Shown here: one piece after another, positions 55,054 through 63,021 of the stretch
Layout of the letters: each line of letters opens with the position of its first letter
How positions within the stretch are numbered: position 1 is the stretch's first letter
Source: Anabaena sphaerica FACHB-251
GTDB lineage: Bacteria; Cyanobacteriota; Cyanobacteriia; Cyanobacteriales; Nostocaceae
DNA: 64,000 nucleotides
Direction: 5' to 3'
Assembly: GCF_014696825.1 (NCBI RefSeq)
Contig: NZ_JACJQU010000001.1
Location: forward strand, 310,001-374,000
Notes under the pieces: generated by a model
The model's input: only the letters and a program-made list of their open reading frames with translations
Database searches by the model: none
What the model was told of the DNA's origin: nothing
Program-made: the position numbers and the translations under genes

Positions 55054-55449
55054 TCAAGATTTTACTTTCTTTGTTGCTAGTTCGATTAAATCTTCAATTC
55101 TCTTCATGTTCGGATCGCCGGCTAGATAACCAATACCCCGATGTAGGTGTAAACGAAATTGGGTGATGAGGGTTTCTTTGTCTGTGTCTAAGCCATCGTT
55201 GTGACAGCGTTGTTTGAGTGCTAATAGCAAGATATCGGCCATTTCTCCACCAAATACGCGCCAGGTCATTTCGACGTTGCTATCTTGAGGTACGGGTACG
55301 GGGGTGGGTGCTGCGGGTTCGGCGAGGGAACGACAAAACGCCCAACGACATAGTATATTCCATTGTTCTATTTTGGTGTTGCGTTTGAGTTTGATCAGTT
55401 GTTCTTTGGCTGTTTGGGAGATTTTAATGCGTTCTATTGGTGATTCCAT
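55054..55449 (-). CDS. dndE: DNA sulfur-modification protein DndE
   Basis: A 131-residue protein. The N-terminal IERIKISQTAKEQLIKLKR and the later NILCRWAFCRSLAEP and HLHRGIGYLAGD follow the DndE family. DndE binds nicked DNA and associates with DndC/DndD during insertion of sulfur into the DNA backbone. A 15-residue proline-rich loop (AAPTPVPVPQDSN) is present in the middle. It is the last gene of the minus-strand dndC-dndD-dndE group, 93 bp after dndD, a gap containing GCGCAGAGG repeats. Confidence 0.93.
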   Translation of the reverse strand: MESPIERIKISQTAKEQLIKLKRNTKIEQWNILCRWAFCRSLAEPAAPTPVPVPQDSNVEMTWRVFGGEMADILLLALKQRCHNDGLDTDKETLITQFRLHLHRGIGYLAGDPNMKRIEDLIELATKKVKS

Positions 55450-55542
55450 TTTGGGTCATTTAAAAATATGATTTTATTTCACGCAGAGGCGCAGAGGCGC
55501 AGAGAGTAAGACTTTATATGTTTTTTTGGTGGTGAATATAAG

Positions 55543-57531
55543 TTACCAAAAATAACCGGGTTTTATTGTGGTTTCTCGTTTGCTGGAGTCGTATTTGAGC
55601 AGATATTCACGGGCGATCGCTTCGGTTTCTTGGAGGGTTTGATATTCTTTTTTAGCTATTTCGGTGTCTGTGGAAAGGAGAATTACTTGATGACTAGCTG
55701 AGGGAAAGTATCTTTCTACTAGGTTGTTTCTATGGGATGAGTCGAGTCTTCCCAGGGGTGTGTCGATAGCGACTGGTAAGCGTTTTCCTGATACTTTTGC
55801 TAAACCCCACAGGAAGGCGATCGCTAATAGTTGTTTTTCGCCGGCTGAAAGTCGATGTTTGGGTACTAGTTTACCATTTAAATCGTATAAGGATAGGCTG
55901 AATGTTTTAGCATCAATAGCGATACGATGGACTAAATCTGATTTATGTAATAAATACAAGAAACAATTTTTGACTTCTTCTTCTAATTTATTTAATTTCC
56001 GCAAAGTCAATCTTTCTCTAAATATCTTTAATGTATTCTGTACTTGCGTAGCTGCATTAATCAAATGTTCATTACTTTGATATTTGAGATTTTCGCTCGT
56101 ATAATTATTTAGCTCTTTTTTGGTTTGATTAATTACTGTTTCTAATTCTATTAAATTACGGCTGGTTATTTCTCTCTGAGTCTGTACTTTATTCAGTTCT
56201 GTTTGGGCTTTATGCAAATCATTTTTTAGTTTTGTATATTCTTCTGGTTCAGCGGCCGTTTGCATTTGTCTTTCTAGGGTGAGAATTTCCTCCTCATAAT
56301 TATTCAACTCAATTAACTGCTTTTGGGCAGTATCTTGGTTAATTTGGAGACGATATATGAAATTGTCAAGCACAGTTAAAGTTTCTTCATCAGCATTTAA
56401 CCAATTGGTTTCTGTAAATGAATTAGCCGCATATAGTTTATTTATGTCTTCAGCTAAGAAAGATTCAATATTATTCAGTTTATCTAATTCCAGATTTAAC
56501 TGATTTAGCCAATTAATTAATCTTTGATCTCTAGCTATTAATATATCTTTAGCTAATTGAATTTGTTGAGTACGAAATTCTTTTTCACATTGATTTTGTA
56601 CTTGAGATAATAAATTAGGAATTAAAGCTAAAGGTAAAATATCAGCCGCTAGTTCACACAAAGATTGACGGATATTTTCTGTAATCTTGGTTTTATCTTG
56701 CGTTTGTGTTTCCAGTTGACTGCGTTCCGCAGCAATTTTACCACCTTCAGAAACGAATTTATTTAAAGCTTCTTCGTGCTTGGTTTCTAACCTTTCCAAT
56801 TCAATATTTAATACTTCTAATTCTTTTTTTGTGGTTTCTTCATTTTGCAATTTTTGACTAAGCCGGTTTTCAATTTCTTCTAACTTAGCTAAATCTTGAT
56901 TATCAGCAGTTTCCTTTTTTTTACGATTGACTAATATTTCTAAATCTATCGCTAATTTATCGGCTAATTCCAAACCTAAAAGTCCGTTAATTGCATCTAT
57001 AACAACAGGAGGTGGTGTTTCTTGTTCTGCTAATTCCTTGACTTGTTCACCGTCAAATAGAAATAAACTAGAAATACCTAAAGGTAAAATATTTTCTATA
57101 TATTCATCCCAGATATTTGCCAAAGATTCAACAGGCCAGGTTTCATCATCACCTAAAATACCTAAAGAGTCTTTACCATCTTTAGGATTTTTTTCCCAAG
57201 TTCTCACCACACGATATTGAACAGGTTTATCATCTTCAATGTGTTCAAAAACTAACTCAATTCTGGTTTTATTAATTGGGTCAGCTTTACTATTAACGCA
57301 TTGATTTAAAAAATCACTATAACTGAGGTTTCCCCGTGTAGAACATTGGGAGCGATGTCCATATAAAGCGAGGCGAATAGCATCCATTAAGGTGGTTTTT
57401 CCACCTCCATTCATTCCACCTAAAAGGATGATAGGGCGGATATTATCATCATCTATTTTGGGGTTGAGGTTGATAACTTGTCTACCAGCGTAAGGACCAA
57501 AATTTTGCAGTACGAGTTCAAGAAATATCAT
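55543..57531 (-). CDS. dndD: DNA sulfur-modification ATPase DndD
   Basis: A 662-residue SMC/Rad50-like ATPase. Walker A is GGMNGGGKTTLMDAIRLALYG (residues 38 on). Two long coiled-coil arms (residues about 200-500, rich in E, K, Q, L) surround a hinge without a zinc hook. The signature motif is LSAGEKQLLAIAFLWGL and Walker B/D-loop is LPVAIDTPLGRLDSSHR. In Dnd systems DndD is the ATPase that nicks or opens DNA for sulfur incorporation with DndC. Length and motif order are complete. Confidence 0.95.
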   Translation of the reverse strand: MIFLELVLQNFGPYAGRQVINLNPKIDDDNIRPIILLGGMNGGGKTTLMDAIRLALYGHRSQCSTRGNLSYSDFLNQCVNSKADPINKTRIELVFEHIEDDKPVQYRVVRTWEKNPKDGKDSLGILGDDETWPVESLANIWDEYIENILPLGISSLFLFDGEQVKELAEQETPPPVVIDAINGLLGLELADKLAIDLEILVNRKKKETADNQDLAKLEEIENRLSQKLQNEETTKKELEVLNIELERLETKHEEALNKFVSEGGKIAAERSQLETQTQDKTKITENIRQSLCELAADILPLALIPNLLSQVQNQCEKEFRTQQIQLAKDILIARDQRLINWLNQLNLELDKLNNIESFLAEDINKLYAANSFTETNWLNADEETLTVLDNFIYRLQINQDTAQKQLIELNNYEEEILTLERQMQTAAEPEEYTKLKNDLHKAQTELNKVQTQREITSRNLIELETVINQTKKELNNYTSENLKYQSNEHLINAATQVQNTLKIFRERLTLRKLNKLEEEVKNCFLYLLHKSDLVHRIAIDAKTFSLSLYDLNGKLVPKHRLSAGEKQLLAIAFLWGLAKVSGKRLPVAIDTPLGRLDSSHRNNLVERYFPSASHQVILLSTDTEIAKKEYQTLQETEAIAREYLLKYDSSKRETTIKPGYFW

Positions 57532-57777
57532 GGTTATTTGGGGTTTATTTTATCTCGTTCCCTGGCTCTGCCGGGGAATGATGTACTAGAGGCTCTGCCT
57601 CGTTTATAATTGTCTGAGGCCGAGCCTCACATTAGTCATTCCTAGCCAGAGTCTAGGAACGAGAAAACAGAGAAAAGATTTATTAATTATCTGAGGCAGA
57701 GCCTCACATTAGGCATTCCTAGCCAGAGTCTAGGAACGAGAAAATCGTTGGGCATTCATGTTTTGGCAAAATTATTA
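57532..57777. repeat. Repeat cluster between dndD and dndC (50-bp units)
   Basis: Two direct copies of a 50-bp unit starting CTGAGGC and ending TAGGAACGAG lie at 57614-57663 and 57691-57740 with two mismatches. A related inverted copy (CTCGTTCC to GCCTCG) lies at 57554-57603. Each unit contains GAGGCAGAGCCTC-type palindromes. No gene is present. The cluster splits dndC from dndD by 246 bp. Confidence 0.88.
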
Positions 57778-59424
57778 TCACTCTTCCTTTTTCTTAAACT
57801 TCCTACCTGCAAAACTATCGGGTTTATTCTCTTCCTTTGCTGGCGTTTCACCTATATTTAATTGTTTGAATGTTTCCCGAATTGTCGCCACATCACCTTT
57901 ACTAGCGGCTTCTCTTAAATCCCGTTTTAAATGGGCATTTTTAATAGCTTCTTCTTGGGAACGGGAACTTGTGTCAAAACATTTTTCTAAACTTTCATAA
58001 ATTCCCACACGGCGCGTTTTTTTCCTGAATTGGCGTTCTGTATCCAACAGTTTGGCCATTAGTTCTAATTGCATTCCATCACCATCACAAATTTCTTCTA
58101 ATACTTCCCATTCATCGCTACCAAGTAGGCTATAATCTGAACCAGGACGGGGATCTTTAAACGCTTCTCCTGTGACTTCTTGATAGATGCGGGGTAAACT
58201 ATCATCAAATTCGTGTTTTTCCTCTAACCAAATGCGGCGAATTTCGCTAAGTTCTTCCATAGAAATTAAGGTAATATCGCGCATATTCTCTGGGGCAGTT
58301 TGCCGCATTTCTGTTTGCGCTGTCAATAATTTTCTTAACCAATACTCACGCCAATCTTTTGTGTATGGTCCGTAAATTGGTTCAATTGATTTTTCACCAT
58401 CTAAATTACGTTCAAATAATTGAACTTCTCCCCGTAAACGGCGAAAATCTCTTTTATTTCTGTCATCTCTAATATCTAGTTCATTACGCATATTTAATAG
58501 AGGCTGCATCCATTCTTTTTCTTCATCATTTTGAATCATTGCCTCCATTGATTTATCTTTACTAACAATTGTACAAACCCAGCAACCAAAACGGGAATCT
58601 CCACAACTAGGAGTAGAGGTATCAACAACTAAAGGACATTCATTATCTGCGGTTGCACCTCGGTACATATTAAATAAATCTTTGTTACTGTATCCCCAAG
58701 GATTTTCCCACTGATTTAAATAAATCCAAACTTCTTCAGTACGCCAATCTTCTATAGGGCTGTAAATTAAAGCATTAGGCAAGCTGGAACTATAGTATAG
58801 TAATGAGTTAATTTGATTGGAATTTACATCATAATTAAGTCTATCTTTTGTGCTACTTATACGATGTTTTTCCATTGAGATAGCACGTTTAATACTTTCA
58901 GCTTTGCGTGTACCCAAAATAAGAATAACTTCTCCCTGGACTCTAAGTATATCACGTATAAAACGATTAGAAGGGTGAATTTTAAGACGATCTGTACACC
59001 ATCGAAATTTTCCGCGTGGTGCTGGATAACCTTTACCAATTAAGCTTACCCAAAAAGTTTCTTTTATCTCTGGTTGTAGTAAATTAGGTTCTATTGGTAT
59101 TCCTTGTGCTTTAGAAGCAACTTTCATCTGTTCTAGAGATTGACGTACCCAAGTTGCAACAATAGGATTTTCTACTAATGTATCAGTTGTAATTACATGA
59201 ATAGTTTTAGTTCTTTTTTCCGGTGGTAGTTGAGAAATTGCATTCCAAATAAGTTGTAAAGTTGCTGTGCTGTCTTTTCCACCGGAATAACCTATAACCC
59301 AAGGGATAGCATCTAAACAATACAATTCTTGAATTTCTGTGGTGAGAACTTGGATATAGTCTACTAATTCGGCTACTGTGCGATTTTGCTGAGTTTTACT
59401 GTCTGGTTGTTGTCCTGTAGTCAT
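57778..59424 (-). CDS. dndC: DNA sulfur-modification protein DndC (PAPS-reductase-like)
   Basis: A 548-residue protein. The PP-loop is GYSGGKDSTATLQLIW (SGGKDS at residues 47-52), giving ATP pyrophosphatase activity. The FeS region has CPLVVDTSTPSCGDSRFGCW then VC, four cysteines expected to hold a 4Fe-4S cluster. KFRWCTDRLKIHPSNRFI is the substrate-side motif of PAPS-reductase relatives. DndC activates the DNA phosphate or handles sulfur from a cysteine desulfurase. It is the first gene of the minus-strand dnd group and is divergent from dndB. Confidence 0.95.
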   Translation of the reverse strand: MTTGQQPDSKTQQNRTVAELVDYIQVLTTEIQELYCLDAIPWVIGYSGGKDSTATLQLIWNAISQLPPEKRTKTIHVITTDTLVENPIVATWVRQSLEQMKVASKAQGIPIEPNLLQPEIKETFWVSLIGKGYPAPRGKFRWCTDRLKIHPSNRFIRDILRVQGEVILILGTRKAESIKRAISMEKHRISSTKDRLNYDVNSNQINSLLYYSSSLPNALIYSPIEDWRTEEVWIYLNQWENPWGYSNKDLFNMYRGATADNECPLVVDTSTPSCGDSRFGCWVCTIVSKDKSMEAMIQNDEEKEWMQPLLNMRNELDIRDDRNKRDFRRLRGEVQLFERNLDGEKSIEPIYGPYTKDWREYWLRKLLTAQTEMRQTAPENMRDITLISMEELSEIRRIWLEEKHEFDDSLPRIYQEVTGEAFKDPRPGSDYSLLGSDEWEVLEEICDGDGMQLELMAKLLDTERQFRKKTRRVGIYESLEKCFDTSSRSQEEAIKNAHLKRDLREAASKGDVATIRETFKQLNIGETPAKEENKPDSFAGRKFKKKEE

Positions 59425-59615
59425 GACTTTATACCTGTAAATATATAGATGTAACCTGATTTTGCCCGTAGATGTAAATGCAAACGAAAGAAATTAATTA
59501 TACTAAGTTAGTTTACATTCATTTCCCAAAATTGTTTTTGAAAACTATAATCCTAGTATCCATTTTTTTGGAACAATAAGCTATCTACTCTTGGACTAAG
59601 TTTTTAAAAACTAAT
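59425..59615. promoter_or_regulatory. Divergent dndC/dndB promoter region
   Basis: A 191-bp AT-rich spacer between two divergent dnd operons. On the plus strand TATAAT at 59546-59551 is a good -10 match, though no -35 is clear. DndB represses dnd genes in characterised systems, so it could act on this spacer; no operator was identified by eye. Confidence 0.5.
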
Positions 59616-61214
59616 ATGATTGATACCACATCTGAACAAAATCGTAATATTTCTCAACAATATCTAGAAAACGATAATCACAATCAACAGGCTTTATCTG
59701 TATTACTAGAGCAATTTTTAGGCAAAAAAGACCAAATTCTTGTACAGCAAACCCAGATGGGTGGTATTGAAGCTTATGTAGGTTCTGTTACATTGGAATG
59801 GTTTGCAAACAGAGTTCAGTTTGCTTCAGCTTTACCTTTGTTGCAAAAAAAGTACAACCCGGAGACAGAGAATATTGAAATTGATGCGGATAGTATTGAT
59901 GAAGTTCAGCAACGTCCTCTCGACTGGTCACGTCAAGCGCCGTTAGTACAGTATTTAGCAGCTAGAAAAAATCATAAGTTCCCACCTGTATTAGTTGTAA
60001 TTAATCAACCTTGGGTTGATAATCCGCAAGCAGATGAGTGGGATAGTGAGGGAATTGCTAAAAAAGCTACTACTGATTTTACACCTTTAGATGAAAATGG
60101 CACAGTAGGTTTGTTGAATATTGCTGAAGAAAATATCAGTATTTATGCGTTAGATGGTCAACATAGATTGATGGGAGTTAAGGGTTTATTAGAATTAATT
60201 AAAACTGGAAAATTGAGACGTTGTAAAAAGGATAAAACGCCTAATGATAGTTTTATCACTTTATCAGATTTAATAGAACATTATCAAGTAAATGAAAATT
60301 ATTTACATAATATACCACAAGAAAAAATTGGCATTGAGTTTATTTGTGCGGTTAATGCTGGGGAAACTTACATGGAAGCAAAACGGCGGGTAAGGTCGAT
60401 TTTTGTTCATGTAAATTTAATGGCTGCACCTTTAACTAAAGGTCAGTTAACACAATTAAATGAGGATGATGGTTTTGCTATTGTAGCGCGAAAAATTGCG
60501 GTTACACATCCACTTTTAGAAGATAAAGAGAATCGGAAAGAACGCATAAATTGGAATAGTGCAACAGTAGCAACTAATTCTACTGTATTAACGACGCTGC
60601 AAGCTTTACAAGATATGTCTGAACGATATTTAGGGCAAAAATTCCCCCATTGGAAACCTTTGGAAAAAGGGTTAATTCCTATGCGTCCAGATGATGAAGA
60701 ATTGCAGGAAGGAATTGAAGATTTTAGAGAGTTATTTGATTATTTAGCGAGTCTTCCTAGTTATAAGATTTTAGAACATGAAGATACACCAGTTTTGCGA
60801 AGATTTAGTTTTGAAAAAGGTGGTGGTGAAGGAAATATGTTATTTCGTCCAGTTTCTCAAGTTGCTTTAGCGCAAGCTTTAGGAATTTTGGTTTTTAAAA
60901 AAGGTTTTACTTTAGAAGCTATATTTAAGAAGTTGCGAAAATTTGACCGTCAAGGTGGTTTTAGTGAGATGGAATTTCCCCATTCTTTATGGTATGGAGT
61001 TTTATATGACCCCAATAAGAAGCGGGTACAGGTAGCAGGAAAAGATTTAGCGGTGAAGTTATTAGTTTATATTGTGGGGGGAATGACTGAAAAGATGGAA
61101 GTTGCTGCTTTGCGTAAGGCTTTAGCTGATGCTAGAACTATGGAAGATAATACTATTGGTTTTGATGGGAAGTTGGTTGAACAGCAAGATGTAGGTTTAC
61201 CAGCAGTTTTATAG
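59616..61214 (+). CDS. dndB: DGQHR-domain protein DndB
   Basis: A 532-residue protein. The name-giving motif is ALDGQHRLMGVKG (DGQHR at residues 180-184). Other family segments are FVHVNLMAAPLTKGQLTQLN and FRPVSQVALAQALGILVFKK. DndB is a non-essential regulator that represses dnd transcription in characterised strains. This copy looks longer than the DndB proteins of about 360 residues known from enterobacteria, so it belongs to a longer DGQHR subfamily. It is transcribed away from dndC. The start ATG lacks a clear Shine-Dalgarno sequence. Confidence 0.9.
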   Translation: MIDTTSEQNRNISQQYLENDNHNQQALSVLLEQFLGKKDQILVQQTQMGGIEAYVGSVTLEWFANRVQFASALPLLQKKYNPETENIEIDADSIDEVQQRPLDWSRQAPLVQYLAARKNHKFPPVLVVINQPWVDNPQADEWDSEGIAKKATTDFTPLDENGTVGLLNIAEENISIYALDGQHRLMGVKGLLELIKTGKLRRCKKDKTPNDSFITLSDLIEHYQVNENYLHNIPQEKIGIEFICAVNAGETYMEAKRRVRSIFVHVNLMAAPLTKGQLTQLNEDDGFAIVARKIAVTHPLLEDKENRKERINWNSATVATNSTVLTTLQALQDMSERYLGQKFPHWKPLEKGLIPMRPDDEELQEGIEDFRELFDYLASLPSYKILEHEDTPVLRRFSFEKGGGEGNMLFRPVSQVALAQALGILVFKKGFTLEAIFKKLRKFDRQGGFSEMEFPHSLWYGVLYDPNKKRVQVAGKDLAVKLLVYIVGGMTEKMEVAALRKALADARTMEDNTIGFDGKLVEQQDVGLPAVL

Positions 61215-61247
61215 TTAAAAACAGTTATTTGTTTGCTGACACACCCG

Positions 61248-61418
61248 CCCGGAAATTAATTTCCGGGCTAATAGCTAAAGTACGTTAAAACGTACTATAT
61301 TTTGATATCTAATTAAACCAAAATACAATCAAATTTTATTTTCTAAATAGAATAAATAAAGATTAAATAGTCGGTTAAAACCGACTTTAGCTTTGAGACA
61401 GGGAATTTATTCCCTGGC
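61248..61418. repeat. Cluster of four perfect palindromes downstream of dndB
   Basis: CCCGGAAATTAATTTCCGGG at 61248-61267, AGTACGTTAAAACGTACT at 61279-61296, AGTCGGTTAAAACCGACT at 61369-61386 and CAGGGAATTTATTCCCTG at 61399-61416. CTAAAGT beside the second and ACTTTAG beside the third make the cluster symmetric. It lies in the convergent gap between dndB and the HNH gene and could terminate both transcripts or be a mobile palindromic element. Confidence 0.88.
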
Positions 61419-61436
61419 TTTAATATTTATTAATAT

Positions 61437-62360
61437 TTATGAATGAAAAATGTTTTGACGATGCCATTCTAAAGCTTCAATATCTGGAAAGTATTTCTCT
61501 ATTCGAGGAAGTATGAGTTTTTCACCATGAAAATCTTTTATCGGTTTAGCATGGGGAGAAACTTCTTCCAATTCTTTACTAACTATAATTGTGTATTTCT
61601 CATCAACACCAAACCAACCTCTATCAAATGCCCAATGATGATTTTTACATAAGGCTATTCCGTTATGTATTCTGCTGTCATAAAATTGTGAAAATGGTTT
61701 TATATGTGCGCCGTCAACTATATTTTGGCTGAGATTTTTGTTAACTATTAAACCACAAAAGGCACATTGACAACCATATACAGAAACTACCGCTTTTCTA
61801 AAAAAAGCATTTCTAATGATTGTTTTTTGCAACCTATATTTAGGATTATTTTCAACAGCTTCAGGTATTATTATTTCATCTTCAAAGTTTTGATTAATTT
61901 GTAAAATACTATCTATTTGATGATCTATATCAGGAAAAAAAGCTGCTATCAGTGCATCTAATAATTCTTTTCTAGAGAGTTCATTTTTCAAAAATTCAAA
62001 TAATTCACTATCTAAGTAAGCATACTCTACAGATTTTTTTAATGTGTTAGTTGTTTTTGGTTGTAAGCCATTAAAATCAGGTTTAAATTCTAAGTGCCAA
62101 AAACCTTCACTTTGTAAATGAAAGAAAGGATAGTGTAACCCTCCTGTATAAGAATGTGATCCTATTATTTGCCAATATTTTTCAAATGTTTCAATTAATT
62201 CATCTGATACTCTAATTTCATTTATGTCAATAATATCTCTGCTAATTAAATCTATAATTGATAGAATTAAGATAGGTTTATGTAGAGCAGTACCACGTTT
62301 TTTGCTGTTGCTGACATTCAGATTAGATAATTTTTGACAGTATAATGTTAGATTATCCAT
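61437..62360 (-). CDS. HNH endonuclease with N-terminal sulfur-binding-domain-like region
   Basis: A 307-residue protein. The first 145 residues show HKPILILSIIDLI (HKP at 27-29) and YPFFHLQSEGFWHL (77-90), matching the style of the sulfur-binding domain in phosphorothioate-recognising restriction enzymes such as ScoMcrA and SprMcrA. The C-terminus is an HNH nuclease: CQCAFC (zinc cysteines 199 and 202), AHIKPFS with H219, and NGIALCKNHHWAFD with C238, H241 and H242. Both parts look intact. It follows the dnd-associated gene by 40 bp on the same strand. The HNH call is firm; the SBD call rests on motif resemblance and context. Confidence 0.85.
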   Translation of the reverse strand: MDNLTLYCQKLSNLNVSNSKKRGTALHKPILILSIIDLISRDIIDINEIRVSDELIETFEKYWQIIGSHSYTGGLHYPFFHLQSEGFWHLEFKPDFNGLQPKTTNTLKKSVEYAYLDSELFEFLKNELSRKELLDALIAAFFPDIDHQIDSILQINQNFEDEIIIPEAVENNPKYRLQKTIIRNAFFRKAVVSVYGCQCAFCGLIVNKNLSQNIVDGAHIKPFSQFYDSRIHNGIALCKNHHWAFDRGWFGVDEKYTIIVSKELEEVSPHAKPIKDFHGEKLILPRIEKYFPDIEALEWHRQNIFHS

Positions 62361-62400
62361 GTTTTTAAAAACTGATTAAATGTAATTAATGTGTAATTTT

Positions 62401-62874
62401 TTAATTTAGGAATTTTCTTAAATCAAATTCTCCTGTTTCTTCATTTTTCTTGTCTTTATCAGATATTAAAAATAATAAAATTGTGTCTGAATAATCAATT
62501 GAACCTCTAAGTTCACCTTGCAAAATTTCTAAACCACCATTAGCGTATTCTTCAAAAATTTTATGACGTTGATTTTCATATTCTTCCTCATTAGGAGATA
62601 AAATTTGAATATTCTGAGTTTCTGTAATTCCCAATAATTTAATTACAGTATCATATCCCATTGATATAAAAGTTTCTAACCTTATTGGTGCTGGTTCACG
62701 TTTAGAAACCTCCTCAAAAGGAACACGCTTCTTATTCTTTACTCCCAAAGCAGCAGCAAAAACAATCACATCAGCAAAAGTTTGAAAAGGACCATATCCA
62801 CCATCAGAAGAAATTAAAGCCTTAACCAAATCAGCCTTATCTTTTGCAACCCTGATTCTACCAGATTCAGCCAT
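62401..62874 (-). CDS. Dnd-associated protein 4 (DNA phosphorothioation-associated)
   Basis: A 157-residue protein. RIRVAKDKADLVKALISSDG at the start and FQTFADVIVFAAALGVKNKK with RVPFEEVSKREPAPIR are typical of the dnd-associated protein 4 family, found beside dnd genes in many bacteria and of unknown role. The C-terminal part (ANGGLEILQGELRGSIDYSD) is conserved in the same family. It is the upstream gene of a two-gene unit with the HNH nuclease, which links that nuclease to the Dnd system. Confidence 0.85.
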   Translation of the reverse strand: MAESGRIRVAKDKADLVKALISSDGGYGPFQTFADVIVFAAALGVKNKKRVPFEEVSKREPAPIRLETFISMGYDTVIKLLGITETQNIQILSPNEEEYENQRHKIFEEYANGGLEILQGELRGSIDYSDTILLFLISDKDKKNEETGEFDLRKFLN

Positions 62875-62938
62875 AATATTAAAATCTAAACTCTTGCTAT
62901 CTTACAACAAATTGCATTAACTAAAATCAAACCTTTGC

Positions 62939-63012
62939 GTTATTAATCTTTGCGTCTTTGCGTCTTTGCGTGAGATAAATCATAATGTTGGGTTTCCTCA
63001 CGTCAACCCAAC
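62939..63012. repeat. TCTTTGCGT repeat and GTTGGGTT hairpin
   Basis: TCTTTGCGT repeats three times from 62946; GTTGGGTT (62987-62994) pairs with AACCCAAC (63005-63012), a hairpin with a 10-nt loop ten bases after the DUF3370-like stop. The hairpin may terminate that minus-strand gene. Confidence 0.65.
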
Positions 63013-63021
63013 CTACAATAA

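Noticed and set aside
55054-62874. dndA, dndF, dndG or dndH within the window
   Set aside because: All frames in the island were read and none shows a cysteine desulfurase, DndF, DndG or DndH pattern; they may lie outside the window.
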